Assembly (NCBI RefSeq): GCF_003862475.1
Contig: NZ_RRCO01000006.1
Span: forward strand, 124,001 to 188,000
DNA: 64,000 bases
DNA from: Lachnoanaerobaculum gingivalis
GTDB lineage: Bacteria > Bacillota > Clostridia > Lachnospirales > Lachnospiraceae
Reading direction: 5' to 3'
In this document: piece by piece, positions 45,987 through 55,240 of the stretch
Layout: every line of letters starts with the position of its first letter
Position numbering within the stretch: position 1 is the stretch's first letter
Notes under the pieces: model-generated
What the model was told of the DNA's origin: nothing
Databases searched by the model: none
What the model saw: only the letters and a program-made list of their open reading frames with translations
Made by a program: the position numbers and the translations under genes

Positions 45987-47039
45987 CTAGTTTATCCTCT
46001 CAATATTGTGGCAGGCTACAAAATGTCCCTTTTCCACTTCTCTCCACTTCGGAACTTCCATTGCACACTGCTCTGTAGCATATTTACATCTGGTTCTGAA
46101 ATGGCATCCGCTTGGCGGATTAAGAGGTGAAGGTACTTCTCCCTCAAGTACAATTCTCGATCTTTCTCTTGATACCCTAGGATCTGCTACAGGTATCGCG
46201 GAGATAAGACTCTTTGTATATGGATGAAGCGGTCTGAATATAATCTCTCCGGACTCTGAAAGCTCGACCATTCTTCCAAGATACATAACACCTATTCTGT
46301 TACTTATATGATTTACAATAGAAAGGTCATGGGCGATAAACAGATAGGTAAGCCCTCTTTCCTTTTGTAAATCCTCAAACATATTTACAACCTGAGCCTG
46401 AATGGAAACGTCAAGTGCGGATACAGGCTCATCGGCAACGATAAAGTCCGGATCTACTACAAGCGCTCTTGCAATACCTACTCTTTGTCTCTGTCCTCCT
46501 GAGAACTCGTGGGGATATCTGTTGGCGTGCTCGGAGTTAAGACCTACTGTCTTTAAAACCTCAATAATTTTATCATGTCTGTCCTGTTTTGAAGCCGCAA
46601 TCTTATTGATATCGATAGCCTCACCGATAATATCTCCGACCGTCATTCTAGGGTCAAGTGATGCGTAAGGATCCTGGAAAACTATCTGAAGTTTTTTTCT
46701 GTAAGGATACATATTTACCGCTGTCTTTTTTCCAAGCTTAGGTACACCGTTTTCGATGATATCGTTACCGTTCTCATCTACAAGAGGTACTTTTCCGCTG
46801 TCAAAAAGCACTTGGTCTTTGTATATTATTCTTCCGTCTGTAGGCTCATAGAGTCTAAGTAAAGATCTACCCGTTGTGGTTTTACCGCAACCCGACTCTC
46901 CTACAAGTCCCAGAGTTTCTCCCTTTTCAATGTGGAAAGAAACATCATCCACAGCTCTTACATATTTTTTATTTTTACCAAAACCTCCAACAGGGAAGAA
47001 TTGTTGTAAATGTTCAACTCTAATTATTTTTTCAGACAT
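45987..47039 (-). CDS. oppF: oligopeptide ABC transporter ATP-binding protein OppF
   Basis: A 350-aa ABC ATPase. Walker A is GLVGESGCGKTTTGRSLL (near residue 40), the ABC signature is FSGGQRQRVGIARAL, and Walker B is FIVADEPVSALDVS. The C-terminal oligopeptide-transporter extension has PPSGCHFRTRCKYAT, a Cys cluster typical of OppF/DppF that often holds an iron-sulfur cluster. It forms a heterodimer with OppD. It overlaps oppD by 16 bases. A loop insert near residues 75-100 (DENGNDIIENGVPKLGKK) is longer than in the Bacillus protein. Confidence 0.95.
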   Translation of the reverse strand: MSEKIIRVEHLQQFFPVGGFGKNKKYVRAVDDVSFHIEKGETLGLVGESGCGKTTTGRSLLRLYEPTDGRIIYKDQVLFDSGKVPLVDENGNDIIENGVPKLGKKTAVNMYPYRKKLQIVFQDPYASLDPRMTVGDIIGEAIDINKIAASKQDRHDKIIEVLKTVGLNSEHANRYPHEFSGGQRQRVGIARALVVDPDFIVADEPVSALDVSIQAQVVNMFEDLQKERGLTYLFIAHDLSIVNHISNRIGVMYLGRMVELSESGEIIFRPLHPYTKSLISAIPVADPRVSRERSRIVLEGEVPSPLNPPSGCHFRTRCKYATEQCAMEVPKWREVEKGHFVACHNIERIN

Positions 47040-48040
47040 ACTGATTCTCCCTCTGTATTATTATCTTCTTCCAACTCATTTAACCAACACTGTGAATAAT
47101 GAGTTTCACTGAAATCCTTAACCGGCGGCATTTCTCTTAAGCATATCTTCATACATGAATCACATCTGGAAGCAAAAGGACAACCCTTCGGTGGATTAAG
47201 CATATCCACCGGTGTACCTTCGATAGGTACAAGTCTTTCATAATCGGCCTCATACATCTTAGGAATACTCTTTAAAAGTCCCTTTGTATATTCATGCTTA
47301 GGGTTGTAAAAAATCTCGTCTGTAAGACCGCTCTCTATAATTTTTCCCGCATACATAACCGCTATTCTGTCACAGATATTTGCAACTACACCAAGGTCAT
47401 GTGTAATCATAATAATTGCCATACCAAGCTTATTTTTAAGCTCAATCATAAGCTCTATAATCTGTGCCTGAATAGTAACGTCAAGCGCCGTTGTAGGCTC
47501 ATCCGCAATCAAAAGCTTAGGCTCGCAGGCAAGCGCCATCGCAATCATAACTCTCTGTCTCATACCTCCGGAGAGCTCATGAGGATATTGCTTAAGTCTC
47601 TTATCAGGCTCGTTTATACCTACCAAAGTAAGAAGCTCTCTTGCTCTCTCCCTTGCCTCTTTTTTATTCTTATCTGTATGCAGAAGTATAACTTCCATTA
47701 TCTGGTTTCCGATAGTATATACCGGGTTCAAGCTTGTCATAGGATCCTGGAAAATGATTGAAACTTCATTTCCACGGATTTTTCTCATTTCTTTTTCACT
47801 CATTTCATTGATATGATATCCGTTGAAGTATAAATCTCCACCTATGATCTTTCCCGGATTTGCTATAAGCCCCATAAGAGAATAGCTTGTAACACTCTTT
47901 CCGGAGCCTGACTCTCCTACTACTCCCAGCACTTCTCCTTCGTTTACATAGAAGGAAACATCATCTAAGGCTTTCACCTCTCCTGCCGGAGTAAAGAAGG
48001 AAAGTCTCTCATGTTCTATATCTACAAGATGTTTACTCAT
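47024..48040 (-). CDS. oppD: oligopeptide ABC transporter ATP-binding protein OppD
   Basis: A 338-aa ABC ATPase. Walker A is VVGESGSGKSVTSYSLMG, the signature is LSGGMRQRVMIAMAL, and Walker B is LLIADEPTTALDVT. The C-terminal LNPPKGCPFASRCDSCMKIC has the Cys-rich OppD motif. It pairs with OppF to drive the OppBC channel. The last 20 residues run into the oppF start. It is 12 bases downstream of oppC. Confidence 0.95.
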   Translation of the reverse strand: MSKHLVDIEHERLSFFTPAGEVKALDDVSFYVNEGEVLGVVGESGSGKSVTSYSLMGLIANPGKIIGGDLYFNGYHINEMSEKEMRKIRGNEVSIIFQDPMTSLNPVYTIGNQIMEVILLHTDKNKKEARERARELLTLVGINEPDKRLKQYPHELSGGMRQRVMIAMALACEPKLLIADEPTTALDVTIQAQIIELMIELKNKLGMAIIMITHDLGVVANICDRIAVMYAGKIIESGLTDEIFYNPKHEYTKGLLKSIPKMYEADYERLVPIEGTPVDMLNPPKGCPFASRCDSCMKICLREMPPVKDFSETHYSQCWLNELEEDNNTEGESVCLKK

Positions 48041-48052
48041 AATTACCTTCCT

Positions 48053-49117
48053 TTAATTCTTTAGCTTAGGGTCAAATGCATCACGGAGTCCGTCTCCCAA
48101 AAGGTTAAGACTAAGTATTATCAAACTGATAAGTATTGCCGGTGCGAACAGAAGATGTGGATATGACTGCAATCCCGTTATGGCATCGGAAGCAAGTGAA
48201 CCGAGAGACGGCATAGGAACAGCCACACCAAGTCCCAAAAATGACAAATAACTTTCTGTAAATATAGCAGAAGGTATTTGCAATGTAGTTGTAACAATCA
48301 ATGTACCGATAGTATTTGTAAGCAAGTGCTTTCTGATAATCTGACCGCTCTTTGCACCAAGTGCTCTTGCAGCTGTAACATACTCCTGCTCTTTTAATAC
48401 AAGTATCTGTCCACGGACAATTCTTGCCATACCTACCCAGTAAAGAAGGGCAAAAACTATAAATATACTTATAAGGTTTATACCTAGAACATTGATCCAT
48501 CCGAATCCCGGTGCGGACGCCAAAAGCTTCATCGGCTTCTTAAGCGCAAATGTAAGAAGTATTATAAGTAATATATCAGGAACTGTATATATTATATCTA
48601 CAATTCTCATCATTATAAGGTCAACCCATCCGCCGGTAAATGCCGCAACGGAACCGTAAATCGAACCGATTATAAGCACGATAAATGATGCCAAAAGTCC
48701 TACTATAAGTGATATTCTGGCTCCCATCATTACTCTTATGGCATAGTCTCTTCCAAGACTGTCGGTTCCGAGTATATGTGGAAATACCTTTTCTCCTGCG
48801 GCAATTCTTGCAAGTTCTCCTGCAGAATACTGCATAGGCATAAGTCTCTCACTACCCTTTAACTGTATTGCGTAGTTATATGGGTAAAATATCGGCACTA
48901 TAAATGCAAGTATCAATATGACAAAAAATACTGTCAAAGATGCAAGTGCCACTTTATTCTTTAAAAGTCTTCGAAATCCGTCCTGCCAGAAGCTGACACT
49001 CTGACGCATCACTACCAGACTTTCTTTTTCTTCTTTGCTGGCGGGCAAAAAATCTTCAGGCGATAAATTTAAATGCCCTGAAATAATATGTTTGCTCATT
49101 ATATATAGGGATGTCAC
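48053..49117 (-). CDS. oppC: oligopeptide ABC transporter permease OppC
   Basis: A 354-aa inner-membrane permease. The N-terminal cytosolic tail leads to a first helix (ASLTVFFVILILAFIVPIF) and a BPD_transp_1 core with five more. The EAA loop is YVTAARALGAKSGQIIRKHLL, and HILGTDSLGRDYAIRVMMGAR is the conserved entry segment. The start is uncertain. A GTG at 49117 has its GGAGAAGG site about 20 bases away, and an ATG at 49099 also lacks a close site; between site and start lies a GTCACAA/TTGTGAC hairpin that could bring them together. Confidence 0.92.
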   Translation of the reverse strand: MTSLYIMSKHIISGHLNLSPEDFLPASKEEKESLVVMRQSVSFWQDGFRRLLKNKVALASLTVFFVILILAFIVPIFYPYNYAIQLKGSERLMPMQYSAGELARIAAGEKVFPHILGTDSLGRDYAIRVMMGARISLIVGLLASFIVLIIGSIYGSVAAFTGGWVDLIMMRIVDIIYTVPDILLIILLTFALKKPMKLLASAPGFGWINVLGINLISIFIVFALLYWVGMARIVRGQILVLKEQEYVTAARALGAKSGQIIRKHLLTNTIGTLIVTTTLQIPSAIFTESYLSFLGLGVAVPMPSLGSLASDAITGLQSYPHLLFAPAILISLIILSLNLLGDGLRDAFDPKLKN

Positions 49118-49154
49118 AAAATACTTGTGACAACCTTCTCCTTTCTTATAGGCT

Positions 49155-50072
49155 TTACTTAAGTTTTATTCTAGGATCTACGATAGTATATGCAATATCT
49201 ACCACTACGTTCATAAAAATAATAAGAGTTGCCAGGAATATGGTGGTTCCCATGATAACTGTATAGTCCTGATTTATAACAGAACTTACAAATTCACCTC
49301 CAAGTCCCGGAATGGTGAATATCTTCTCTACAACAAAGCTTCCTACAAGTGTATACGCTACAAGCGGACCCATATATGTAATGATAGGCAAAATAGCATT
49401 TCTGAGTGCATGCTTAAACAAAATAACATTCTCTGAAAGACCCTTTGCTCTTGCTGTTCTCATATAGTCCTGTCCAAGTACGTCAAGCATTGAAGATCTC
49501 ATCTGTCTTGCAATATAAGCTGTAGGATAAAACGAAAGTGCCAGTACCGGCATGATGTAGTTTAACGGTGATGTAAGACCATATGTAGGCAAAAGTTCAA
49601 GCTTTACGCCTAAAAAGTACATTAGAATAGTACAAACAACGAAACTCGGTACCGCTATTCCCAAAGTTGCAAACATTATAATAAGTCTGTCAAGTACCTT
49701 TCCTCTGTTAAGTGCGGCAATGGAACCCAAAGGCACTCCGAATATTAATGCAAGGACTATAGATATTCCACCTACTCTGGCAGAAACAGGAAATTTTGTG
49801 GATATTATCTGAGCTACATCTCTTCCCCTTTGCTTTATACTTATTCCAAAATCACCTTTCAATGCATTTTTAAAATAATTGATATACTGCACTGTAATAG
49901 GCTTATCAAGGCCATATTTTACCTCCAATGCTTTTTGAGCCGCTTTTGAAATTGACTTATCCGCAGCGAAAGGTCCACCCGGAACTTGCTGCATCAGGAA
50001 AAAAGTCAAGGTTGATACGATGAATATTGTTGCTATTCCGAATATCAACCTTTTGATAATATACTTTAACAC
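49155..50072 (-). CDS. oppB: oligopeptide ABC transporter permease OppB
   Basis: A 305-aa inner-membrane permease with six predicted helices. The N-terminus LKYIIKRLIFGIATIFIVST, the LDKPITVQYINYFKNALKGDFG segment and the EAA loop YMRTARAKGLSENVILFKHAL are typical. The GTG start has GGAGAGG just upstream. It is the first gene of oppBCDF-oppA1A2-oppA3 and lies some 150 bases after the predicted promoter, with a leader that includes a terminator-like hairpin. Confidence 0.94.
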   Translation of the reverse strand: MLKYIIKRLIFGIATIFIVSTLTFFLMQQVPGGPFAADKSISKAAQKALEVKYGLDKPITVQYINYFKNALKGDFGISIKQRGRDVAQIISTKFPVSARVGGISIVLALIFGVPLGSIAALNRGKVLDRLIIMFATLGIAVPSFVVCTILMYFLGVKLELLPTYGLTSPLNYIMPVLALSFYPTAYIARQMRSSMLDVLGQDYMRTARAKGLSENVILFKHALRNAILPIITYMGPLVAYTLVGSFVVEKIFTIPGLGGEFVSSVINQDYTVIMGTTIFLATLIIFMNVVVDIAYTIVDPRIKLK

Positions 50073-50173
50073 GATTTCCTCTCCTTTACTTTTTATTTTT
50101 TCTATAAGTTATTAAAGTATTTTGCCAATATTTTATGCTTTTAGATATTTTCACATAGAAATAAAAGCTTGTA

Positions 50174-50215
50174 CAAAAAATAGTAGGCAAGCACCGTTGC
50201 TAAATATTGCCTACT
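50174..50215 (-). terminator. terminator-like hairpin in the opp leader
   Basis: On the minus strand AGTAGGCAA (50207-50215) pairs with TTGCCTACT (50182-50190) around a 16-base loop, followed by ATTTTTTGT (50173-50181). It starts only about ten bases after the predicted transcription start, so most opp messages could be cut short unless it is overcome. Confidence 0.65.
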
Positions 50216-50224
50216 TCCTGCACA

Positions 50225-50253
50225 ATTATACACTATTCTACTATCTTTTTCAA
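50225..50253 (-). promoter_or_regulatory. predicted promoter of the opp operon
   Basis: Minus-strand TTGAAA (50248-50253) and TATAAT (50225-50230), with TG two bases before the -10, are 17 bases apart. Confidence 0.65.
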
Positions 50254-50368
50254 GACTCTGTTCGTATAGCGTGCACTTATGTTTGTCGATAAAATACATG
50301 ATATTTTTTTTGTAATTTTAGCTTTATATTTCTTTATATTTTTTTATCTTCTTTATGCAATATATCCC

Positions 50369-50396
50369 TTTACTTTTTTCAAAAAAGGTATATGAT
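50369..50396 (+). promoter_or_regulatory. predicted promoter of the A/V-type ATPase operon
   Basis: TTTACT (50369-50374) and TATGAT (50391-50396) are 16 bases apart, about 115 bases before the first gene. The region 50073-50510 between the divergent operons holds no gene. Confidence 0.4.
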
Positions 50397-50510
50397 ATTT
50401 AGACAAATGTGTTTCTTCCTATTAAATGTACCACATAAGTAGACTGAAATATATTTGAGTGGTTTGCCTTACATGGTATATCACATAATACTATTTACTA
50501 AGGAGGTTTT

Positions 50511-50822
50511 ATGGATGATATAATAAGCAGGCTTTCTGAAATAGAAGACTCATCTCAAGCTTACGTTGATGATGCCGTTCAAAAGAAAAAGGAAATCGCT
50601 GCTGAGATTAACGCCAGGAAAGAGCTTTGGAAGCAAGATCTTGATGCTAAGACAAAGGCAAGAATTGCCGAGTTGCAGAAATCTATGAATTTGTCTAAAG
50701 AAAAAAAGATTTCAGAACTCAAACAACAGTCTGAGAAGGCCTTTAGGAATCTGCAAGACATGTATGACACTCACCATGATAAATATGTGGATATGCTATT
50801 CTCAAATATGATTAAGGAGTAG
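50511..50822 (+). CDS. A/V-type ATPase peripheral stalk subunit (G/H type)
   Basis: A 103-aa, almost wholly helical and highly charged protein that would form a long coiled coil (VQKKKEIAAEINARKELWK, AELQKSMNLSKEKKISEL). That shape, and its place at the head of the ATPase operon, fit the G/H stalk subunit (NtpF in Enterococcus), which pairs with subunit E to hold the catalytic head still. Its sequence is poorly conserved, so the assignment rests on shape and context. AGGAGG lies before the ATG. Confidence 0.75.
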   Translation: MDDIISRLSEIEDSSQAYVDDAVQKKKEIAAEINARKELWKQDLDAKTKARIAELQKSMNLSKEKKISELKQQSEKAFRNLQDMYDTHHDKYVDMLFSNMIKE

Positions 50823-50824
50823 CC

Positions 50825-51892
50825 ATGGGAAATTTATTTAAATACTCTTCCCTTACCACTAAAATTCGTTCGATGTCAAGTGATTTAATAAGTATTGACG
50901 GTTTCAAATCATTATGTGAATGTGAAACCATCACTGATGCAATGAATGAGCTTATGCATTATAAATACTACCGTGATGCATTTAAAAAAGTCGACATCAA
51001 TACATTACATCGTGAGGATATCGAGCAAATATTATTGTTAAGTAGTCTGGAAGAGTTTTCAAGACTCTGCAAATTCAACTCGGGTACTCCAAGAAAATAT
51101 CTGAATTTAGTATCTATGTACAATACGATCTATGTCTTAAAGCGTATACTGCGAGACATTCTCAGTCATAGACCGACATCTTTGGATTTAAAATCATATT
51201 CCAAGTATATGGGTACAAAAACAAATCTGAACATCGATGAGCTTATATCTGCACAAGATGTATCACAATTCGTTGATTCACTGAAAAATACGGAATATTA
51301 TGATTGTACAAATCAGGTATTGTCTACCGGAAGTACCAATATATTTGACTATGCACTTGCTCTTGACTCTTATTATTTTGAGATTTGCTTCAAATTTGCG
51401 CAAAAAGAGCTTAAAGGTGATGAAAGCAAAGAAGTACTCTCAATCCTTGGAACAAGATGTGATTTCCTTAATATGCAATGGATATACAGAACCAAGAAGT
51501 ATTATAAAGTAAGTAATACAAGGGTATATGCCACTCTCATCCCACATTATTACAAGATAAGCGTAGATGAAATAAAGCAAATGGTTGAGGCCCAAAATCT
51601 TGATGAGTTTTTTGTAATATTTGACAATTCATACTATGGGAAATTGTCTGCAAAGCTTTTCAAGTACAAACCCGGACTGGAAGAATTTTATATGAGGACA
51701 TTGGAATATCTGTATAATAAACATAAGAAGGATAATCCGTATTCTTTGGCAAGCCTCAGCTACTATCTGTATTCCAGGGAACTTGAGATAAGCAGAGTTA
51801 TAGAGATAATAGAATCCATAAGATATTCGCTTCCTCCGGAAGATATTGTCTCTAATATTTTAAAACTTGAAACAAGGAGGTCTTTCGCATGA
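50825..51892 (+). CDS. ntpC: A/V-type ATPase subunit C (d/AC39 type)
   Basis: A 355-aa helical protein of the V0D/AC39 family, which sits as a funnel between the central stalk and the membrane ring. Family marks include the opening YSSLTTKIRSMSSDLIS, LEEFSRLCKFNSGTPRKYL, a middle SLDLKSYSKYMGTKTNL segment and the end LSYYLYSRELEISRVIEIIESIRY. The ATG lies two bases after the previous stop, with AAGGAG upstream. It overlaps the subunit I gene by four bases. Confidence 0.88.
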   Translation: MGNLFKYSSLTTKIRSMSSDLISIDGFKSLCECETITDAMNELMHYKYYRDAFKKVDINTLHREDIEQILLLSSLEEFSRLCKFNSGTPRKYLNLVSMYNTIYVLKRILRDILSHRPTSLDLKSYSKYMGTKTNLNIDELISAQDVSQFVDSLKNTEYYDCTNQVLSTGSTNIFDYALALDSYYFEICFKFAQKELKGDESKEVLSILGTRCDFLNMQWIYRTKKYYKVSNTRVYATLIPHYYKISVDEIKQMVEAQNLDEFFVIFDNSYYGKLSAKLFKYKPGLEEFYMRTLEYLYNKHKKDNPYSLASLSYYLYSRELEISRVIEIIESIRYSLPPEDIVSNILKLETRRSFA

Positions 51893-53814
51893 TTGAGAGA
51901 ATGGAATTCTTGAATATCACAGGCCCGAAAGACGATATTGACAGAATCATAGAAACTTATATCAGTAAGTATGATTTTCAGTTGGAAAATGCTCTTTCAG
52001 AGCTGAAAAATGTCAAAGAATTGCATGCCTTCAATGAAAGCAATCCTTATAAGGACATCTTGGCAAGATCGCAGGAACTGAAAGAATACTTTAAAGATAC
52101 CGGTTTACACACGAATCGTCACATGAGTATCGAGGAGGCCGACAAAATAACCCGGAGTATTTCAGATAAGGTCTATTCTTTATCACAAAAAAAGAGTGAA
52201 CTTGAATCGGAACTTGCGGGATACGAGGAAAAGCTTAAAAATGTCCACTATTTTATAGGACTGGATTATGACACCGAAAAGATTCTGCACTTTAAGTATG
52301 TAAACTTCAGATTCGGTTCCATGCCGACGGAATATTACGAAAAGTTTATGACTTTTGTGTATGAAAGTATTGACACTATTTTTTACAAGGCAAGAGAAAT
52401 AGATGATAAGGTCTGGGGTGTGTATTTTGTACCGGATGCCATTTCGGAGCAAATAGACGCTATATATGCTTCAATGCATTTTGAAAGATTTTTCCTGCCT
52501 GATGAGTACCATGGTACACCTGAATATTCAAGTGCCAAGCTTCAGGAAAAAATTAAAGAGTTACAGGATAATATACTTAATATCGACAATAAGATACTAA
52601 GTGTACTTGAAAACAGCCGTGAAGATTTTCTTTTGGCAAATCAGGTACTTTATAGATTCAACAAGGTATTTGAAGTCAGAAAGTATGCGGCAGCCACCAG
52701 AGATAACAGAAAAGATAAGAAAGTCTTCTATATCATATGCGGATGGCTTAAAAAAGATGATGCCGAAAAACTGGCAAAAGAACTTGAAAATGAGCCGAGT
52801 ACTTTCTGCCTTGCGGAAAGAAACTTATCAAAAATAAGCAGTACTCCGCCTATAAAGTTAAAGAACAATGCCCTTTTCAAACCTTATGAAATGTTTGTTG
52901 AAATGTACGGCTTGCCGAATTATAAGGAATTTGATCCTACAATACTTATAGCTCTGACATATTCCGTTTTATTCGGTTTTATGTTCGGAGATGTCGGACA
53001 GGGTCTTGTGCTTTTAATCCTCGGAAGTATTATAGCCCATAAGAAGAAATCAAGGCTTGCGGCAATTATTGCCAGATGCGGATTCTTCTCTACAATCTTC
53101 GGATTCTTATTCGGTTCGATATTCGGATTTGAAGATATAATACAACCGCTTTGGGTAAGACCTGCAAAAGCAATGACTGCACTTCCCGTTATCGGAAATT
53201 TAAATACGGTCTTTGTGGTAACAATAACTCTGGGTATGTTCATAATAATACTTATGATGATCTTAAGTATTTTGACAAAGCTTAGGTTTAATGAACCCGG
53301 TGAAGCATTGTTTGATGCAAACGGTGTTGCAGGACTTGTATTCTATGCGTCGGCACTTATTACAATAATACTTTTTATGACAGGTAATCATATGCCGGCG
53401 ACAATTGTACTGTTTATAATGTTTGTACTTCCTTTAATTTTAATTTTCTTAAAAGAGCCTTTATCGGCTGTATTGGAAAGGAAAAAGGTACATCTTGAAG
53501 GAGGTGTAGGCATGTTTATTCTACAGGGATTCTTTGAGCTTTTTGAAGTGCTTTTAAGCTACTTTTCAAACTCTCTTTCCTTTGTCAGAGTGGGTGCGTT
53601 TGCAGTCAGCCATGCGGCAATGATGGAAGTAGTACTTATGCTTTCAGGTGTTGAAAGCGGCAATATCAACTGGATAGTTGTTGTCCTCGGGAATATCTTT
53701 GTAATGGGTATGGAAGGTTTAATTGTAGGTATACAGGTATTACGTCTTGAGTATTATGAGTTGTTCTCAAGATTTTATACAGGTGACGGAAGAGAATTTA
53801 AACCTTATTCATAG
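51889..53814 (+). CDS. ntpI: A/V-type ATPase subunit I (a subunit)
   Basis: A 641-aa protein. The first 340 residues are a cytosolic arm with coiled-coil parts, which ties to the peripheral stalks. The rest is a membrane domain of about seven helices, from LIALTYSVLFGFMFGDVGQGLV to LSNSLSFVRVGAFAVSHAAMM. The conserved arginine needed for ion transfer lies in SFVRVGAFA or close to it (the YFSNSLSFVRVG helix). With the K ring it makes the ion path. GDVGQG and the final FYTGDGREFKPY segment are also family marks. Confidence 0.93.
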   Translation: MIERMEFLNITGPKDDIDRIIETYISKYDFQLENALSELKNVKELHAFNESNPYKDILARSQELKEYFKDTGLHTNRHMSIEEADKITRSISDKVYSLSQKKSELESELAGYEEKLKNVHYFIGLDYDTEKILHFKYVNFRFGSMPTEYYEKFMTFVYESIDTIFYKAREIDDKVWGVYFVPDAISEQIDAIYASMHFERFFLPDEYHGTPEYSSAKLQEKIKELQDNILNIDNKILSVLENSREDFLLANQVLYRFNKVFEVRKYAAATRDNRKDKKVFYIICGWLKKDDAEKLAKELENEPSTFCLAERNLSKISSTPPIKLKNNALFKPYEMFVEMYGLPNYKEFDPTILIALTYSVLFGFMFGDVGQGLVLLILGSIIAHKKKSRLAAIIARCGFFSTIFGFLFGSIFGFEDIIQPLWVRPAKAMTALPVIGNLNTVFVVTITLGMFIIILMMILSILTKLRFNEPGEALFDANGVAGLVFYASALITIILFMTGNHMPATIVLFIMFVLPLILIFLKEPLSAVLERKKVHLEGGVGMFILQGFFELFEVLLSYFSNSLSFVRVGAFAVSHAAMMEVVLMLSGVESGNINWIVVVLGNIFVMGMEGLIVGIQVLRLEYYELFSRFYTGDGREFKPYS

Positions 53815-53848
53815 TAAATAATTTTTATGTTTTAGTTAGGAGAAAAAA

Positions 53849-54274
53849 ATGAATACATTAGTAAAAGTAACACTTGCAGCAGCCCTTATTTTAAGTATCG
53901 CAGTTCCTTATATCGCATTTATGATAGGCGAAAAGACAAAGGGTCGTTATAAAAAAGCCCTTGCAGGAAATGTTGTTATGTTCTTCGGTGTTATGGCAAT
54001 TACATGCGTATTTTTCTTATCCGGAAATGCTTACGCAGCTTCTGAAACAGCAGCTTCATCAGCTACAGGTTTAGGATATCTCTCAGCAGCTCTTTCAGTA
54101 GGTCTTGCATGTATCGGTGGCGGTATTGCCGTATCTGCTGCAGCTTCAGCAGCACTTGGTGCTATCAGTGAGGACGGTTCAATCCTTGGTAAGTCACTTA
54201 TCTTCGTAGGTCTTGCAGAAGGTGTTTGCCTTTACGGACTTGTAGTTGCATTCATGATTCTTGGTCGTTTATAA
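53849..54274 (+). CDS. ntpK: A/V-type ATPase subunit K (membrane rotor ring)
   Basis: A 141-aa membrane protein with four hydrophobic helices. The last two form the ion-binding hairpin, GLGYLSAALSVGLACIGGG and SLIFVGLAEGVCLYGLVVA, where the glutamate of LAEG is the carrier residue. The first pair (residues 1-65) has no matching glutamate, as in other clostridial forms of this subunit. Na+ or H+ use cannot be settled from what I can see. AGGAG lies seven bases before the ATG. Confidence 0.93.
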   Translation: MNTLVKVTLAAALILSIAVPYIAFMIGEKTKGRYKKALAGNVVMFFGVMAITCVFFLSGNAYAASETAASSATGLGYLSAALSVGLACIGGGIAVSAAASAALGAISEDGSILGKSLIFVGLAEGVCLYGLVVAFMILGRL

Positions 54275-54284
54275 AGGCGATTTT

Positions 54285-54593
54285 ATGAAAATGTATCTTA
54301 TAAGTGATAATGTGGATACTCTTACAGGTATGAGACTTGCAGGGGTGGAAGGAGTGGTGGTTCATGAAAAACATGAACTTGCAAATGCCCTTGATTTTGT
54401 TATAAAAAGCAAAGATATCGGCATTGTGCTTCTCACGGAAAAGTTTTCAAAGGATTATCCCGAGCTTGTAAATAAATATAAGATGGAATCACATATACCA
54501 CTCTTTATTGATATACCGGATCGACATGGTACCGGAAGATCCGAAAACTTCATTACAGACTATGTAAATGAGGCTATCGGCTTGAAACTGTAA
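54285..54593 (+). CDS. ntpG: A/V-type ATPase subunit F
   Basis: A 102-aa Rossmann-like subunit of the central stalk. The opening KMYLISDNVDTLTGMRLAGVEG and the IGIVLLTEKFSKDYPEL strand-helix are clear family marks, as is PLFIDIPDRHG. The start is placed at the ATG at 54285, with AAAGGCGA upstream; an in-frame GTG eight codons earlier would lie inside subunit K. The subunit regulates coupling with D. The letter names follow Enterococcus usage and could be given as F. Confidence 0.88.
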   Translation: MKMYLISDNVDTLTGMRLAGVEGVVVHEKHELANALDFVIKSKDIGIVLLTEKFSKDYPELVNKYKMESHIPLFIDIPDRHGTGRSENFITDYVNEAIGLKL

Positions 54594-54658
54594 CAGTTTG
54601 CATGATTACAATCTTGCAAAATGAACTTTAGATTAAGATTAAAAAGGTAGGTATTATC

Positions 54659-55240
54659 TTGACAATAGAAGAAAAACTACAGCATTTTAAAGAGGCTTGC
54701 ACTGCTGATGCCATTGCCGCCGCTGAAAAAATACTTTCAGATTATAAAAATGCTTTAGAGAAGGACTTTTTAGACTACCAAAACAGTGAGACGAGACTTG
54801 CTGATATGGAAGTCAAAACTGAAACCACAAGGATTGACAAAGAGATGAACAAAGAGCTCGCTCTTGAACAGATAAAACTACGAATGGAGCTTGGCAAAAA
54901 GGCTGCCGAGCTCAAGGAAAAGATTTTTGCACAGCTTGAGGAAAGACTCGCAAAGTATCAGGAAACTCCCGAATATGTAGCTTTGATAGATTCACAAATT
55001 GAAAGAGCATTGAAATTTGCGGGAAATGATGAGGTGAAAATATATATAGACCCTAATGATGAATCTCTCGCACATGATCTTTCTGTAAGGCATGATATTG
55101 ATATAGCCATCAGTAAATATCCTTTTCATGGCGGTATGAGAGCCGTTATACCGGCAAAAAATATTCTGATTGACAATTCTTTTGAAAAAAAGATTTCAGA
55201 AGCAAAGGAAAAATTTGATGTAGATATGGAGGTACTATAA
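54659..55240 (+). CDS. ntpE: A/V-type ATPase subunit E (peripheral stalk)
   Basis: A 193-aa protein. The first 100 residues are a charged helix (EEKLQHFKEACTADAIAAAEK, then a KAAELKEKIFAQLEERLAK stretch) that coils with the G/H subunit. The last 90 form a small globular head with KIYIDPNDESLAHDL and FHGGMRAVIPAKNILIDNS. The start is a TTG with AAGGTAGGT upstream. It overlaps subunit A by one base (TAATG). Confidence 0.87.
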   Translation: MTIEEKLQHFKEACTADAIAAAEKILSDYKNALEKDFLDYQNSETRLADMEVKTETTRIDKEMNKELALEQIKLRMELGKKAAELKEKIFAQLEERLAKYQETPEYVALIDSQIERALKFAGNDEVKIYIDPNDESLAHDLSVRHDIDIAISKYPFHGGMRAVIPAKNILIDNSFEKKISEAKEKFDVDMEVL

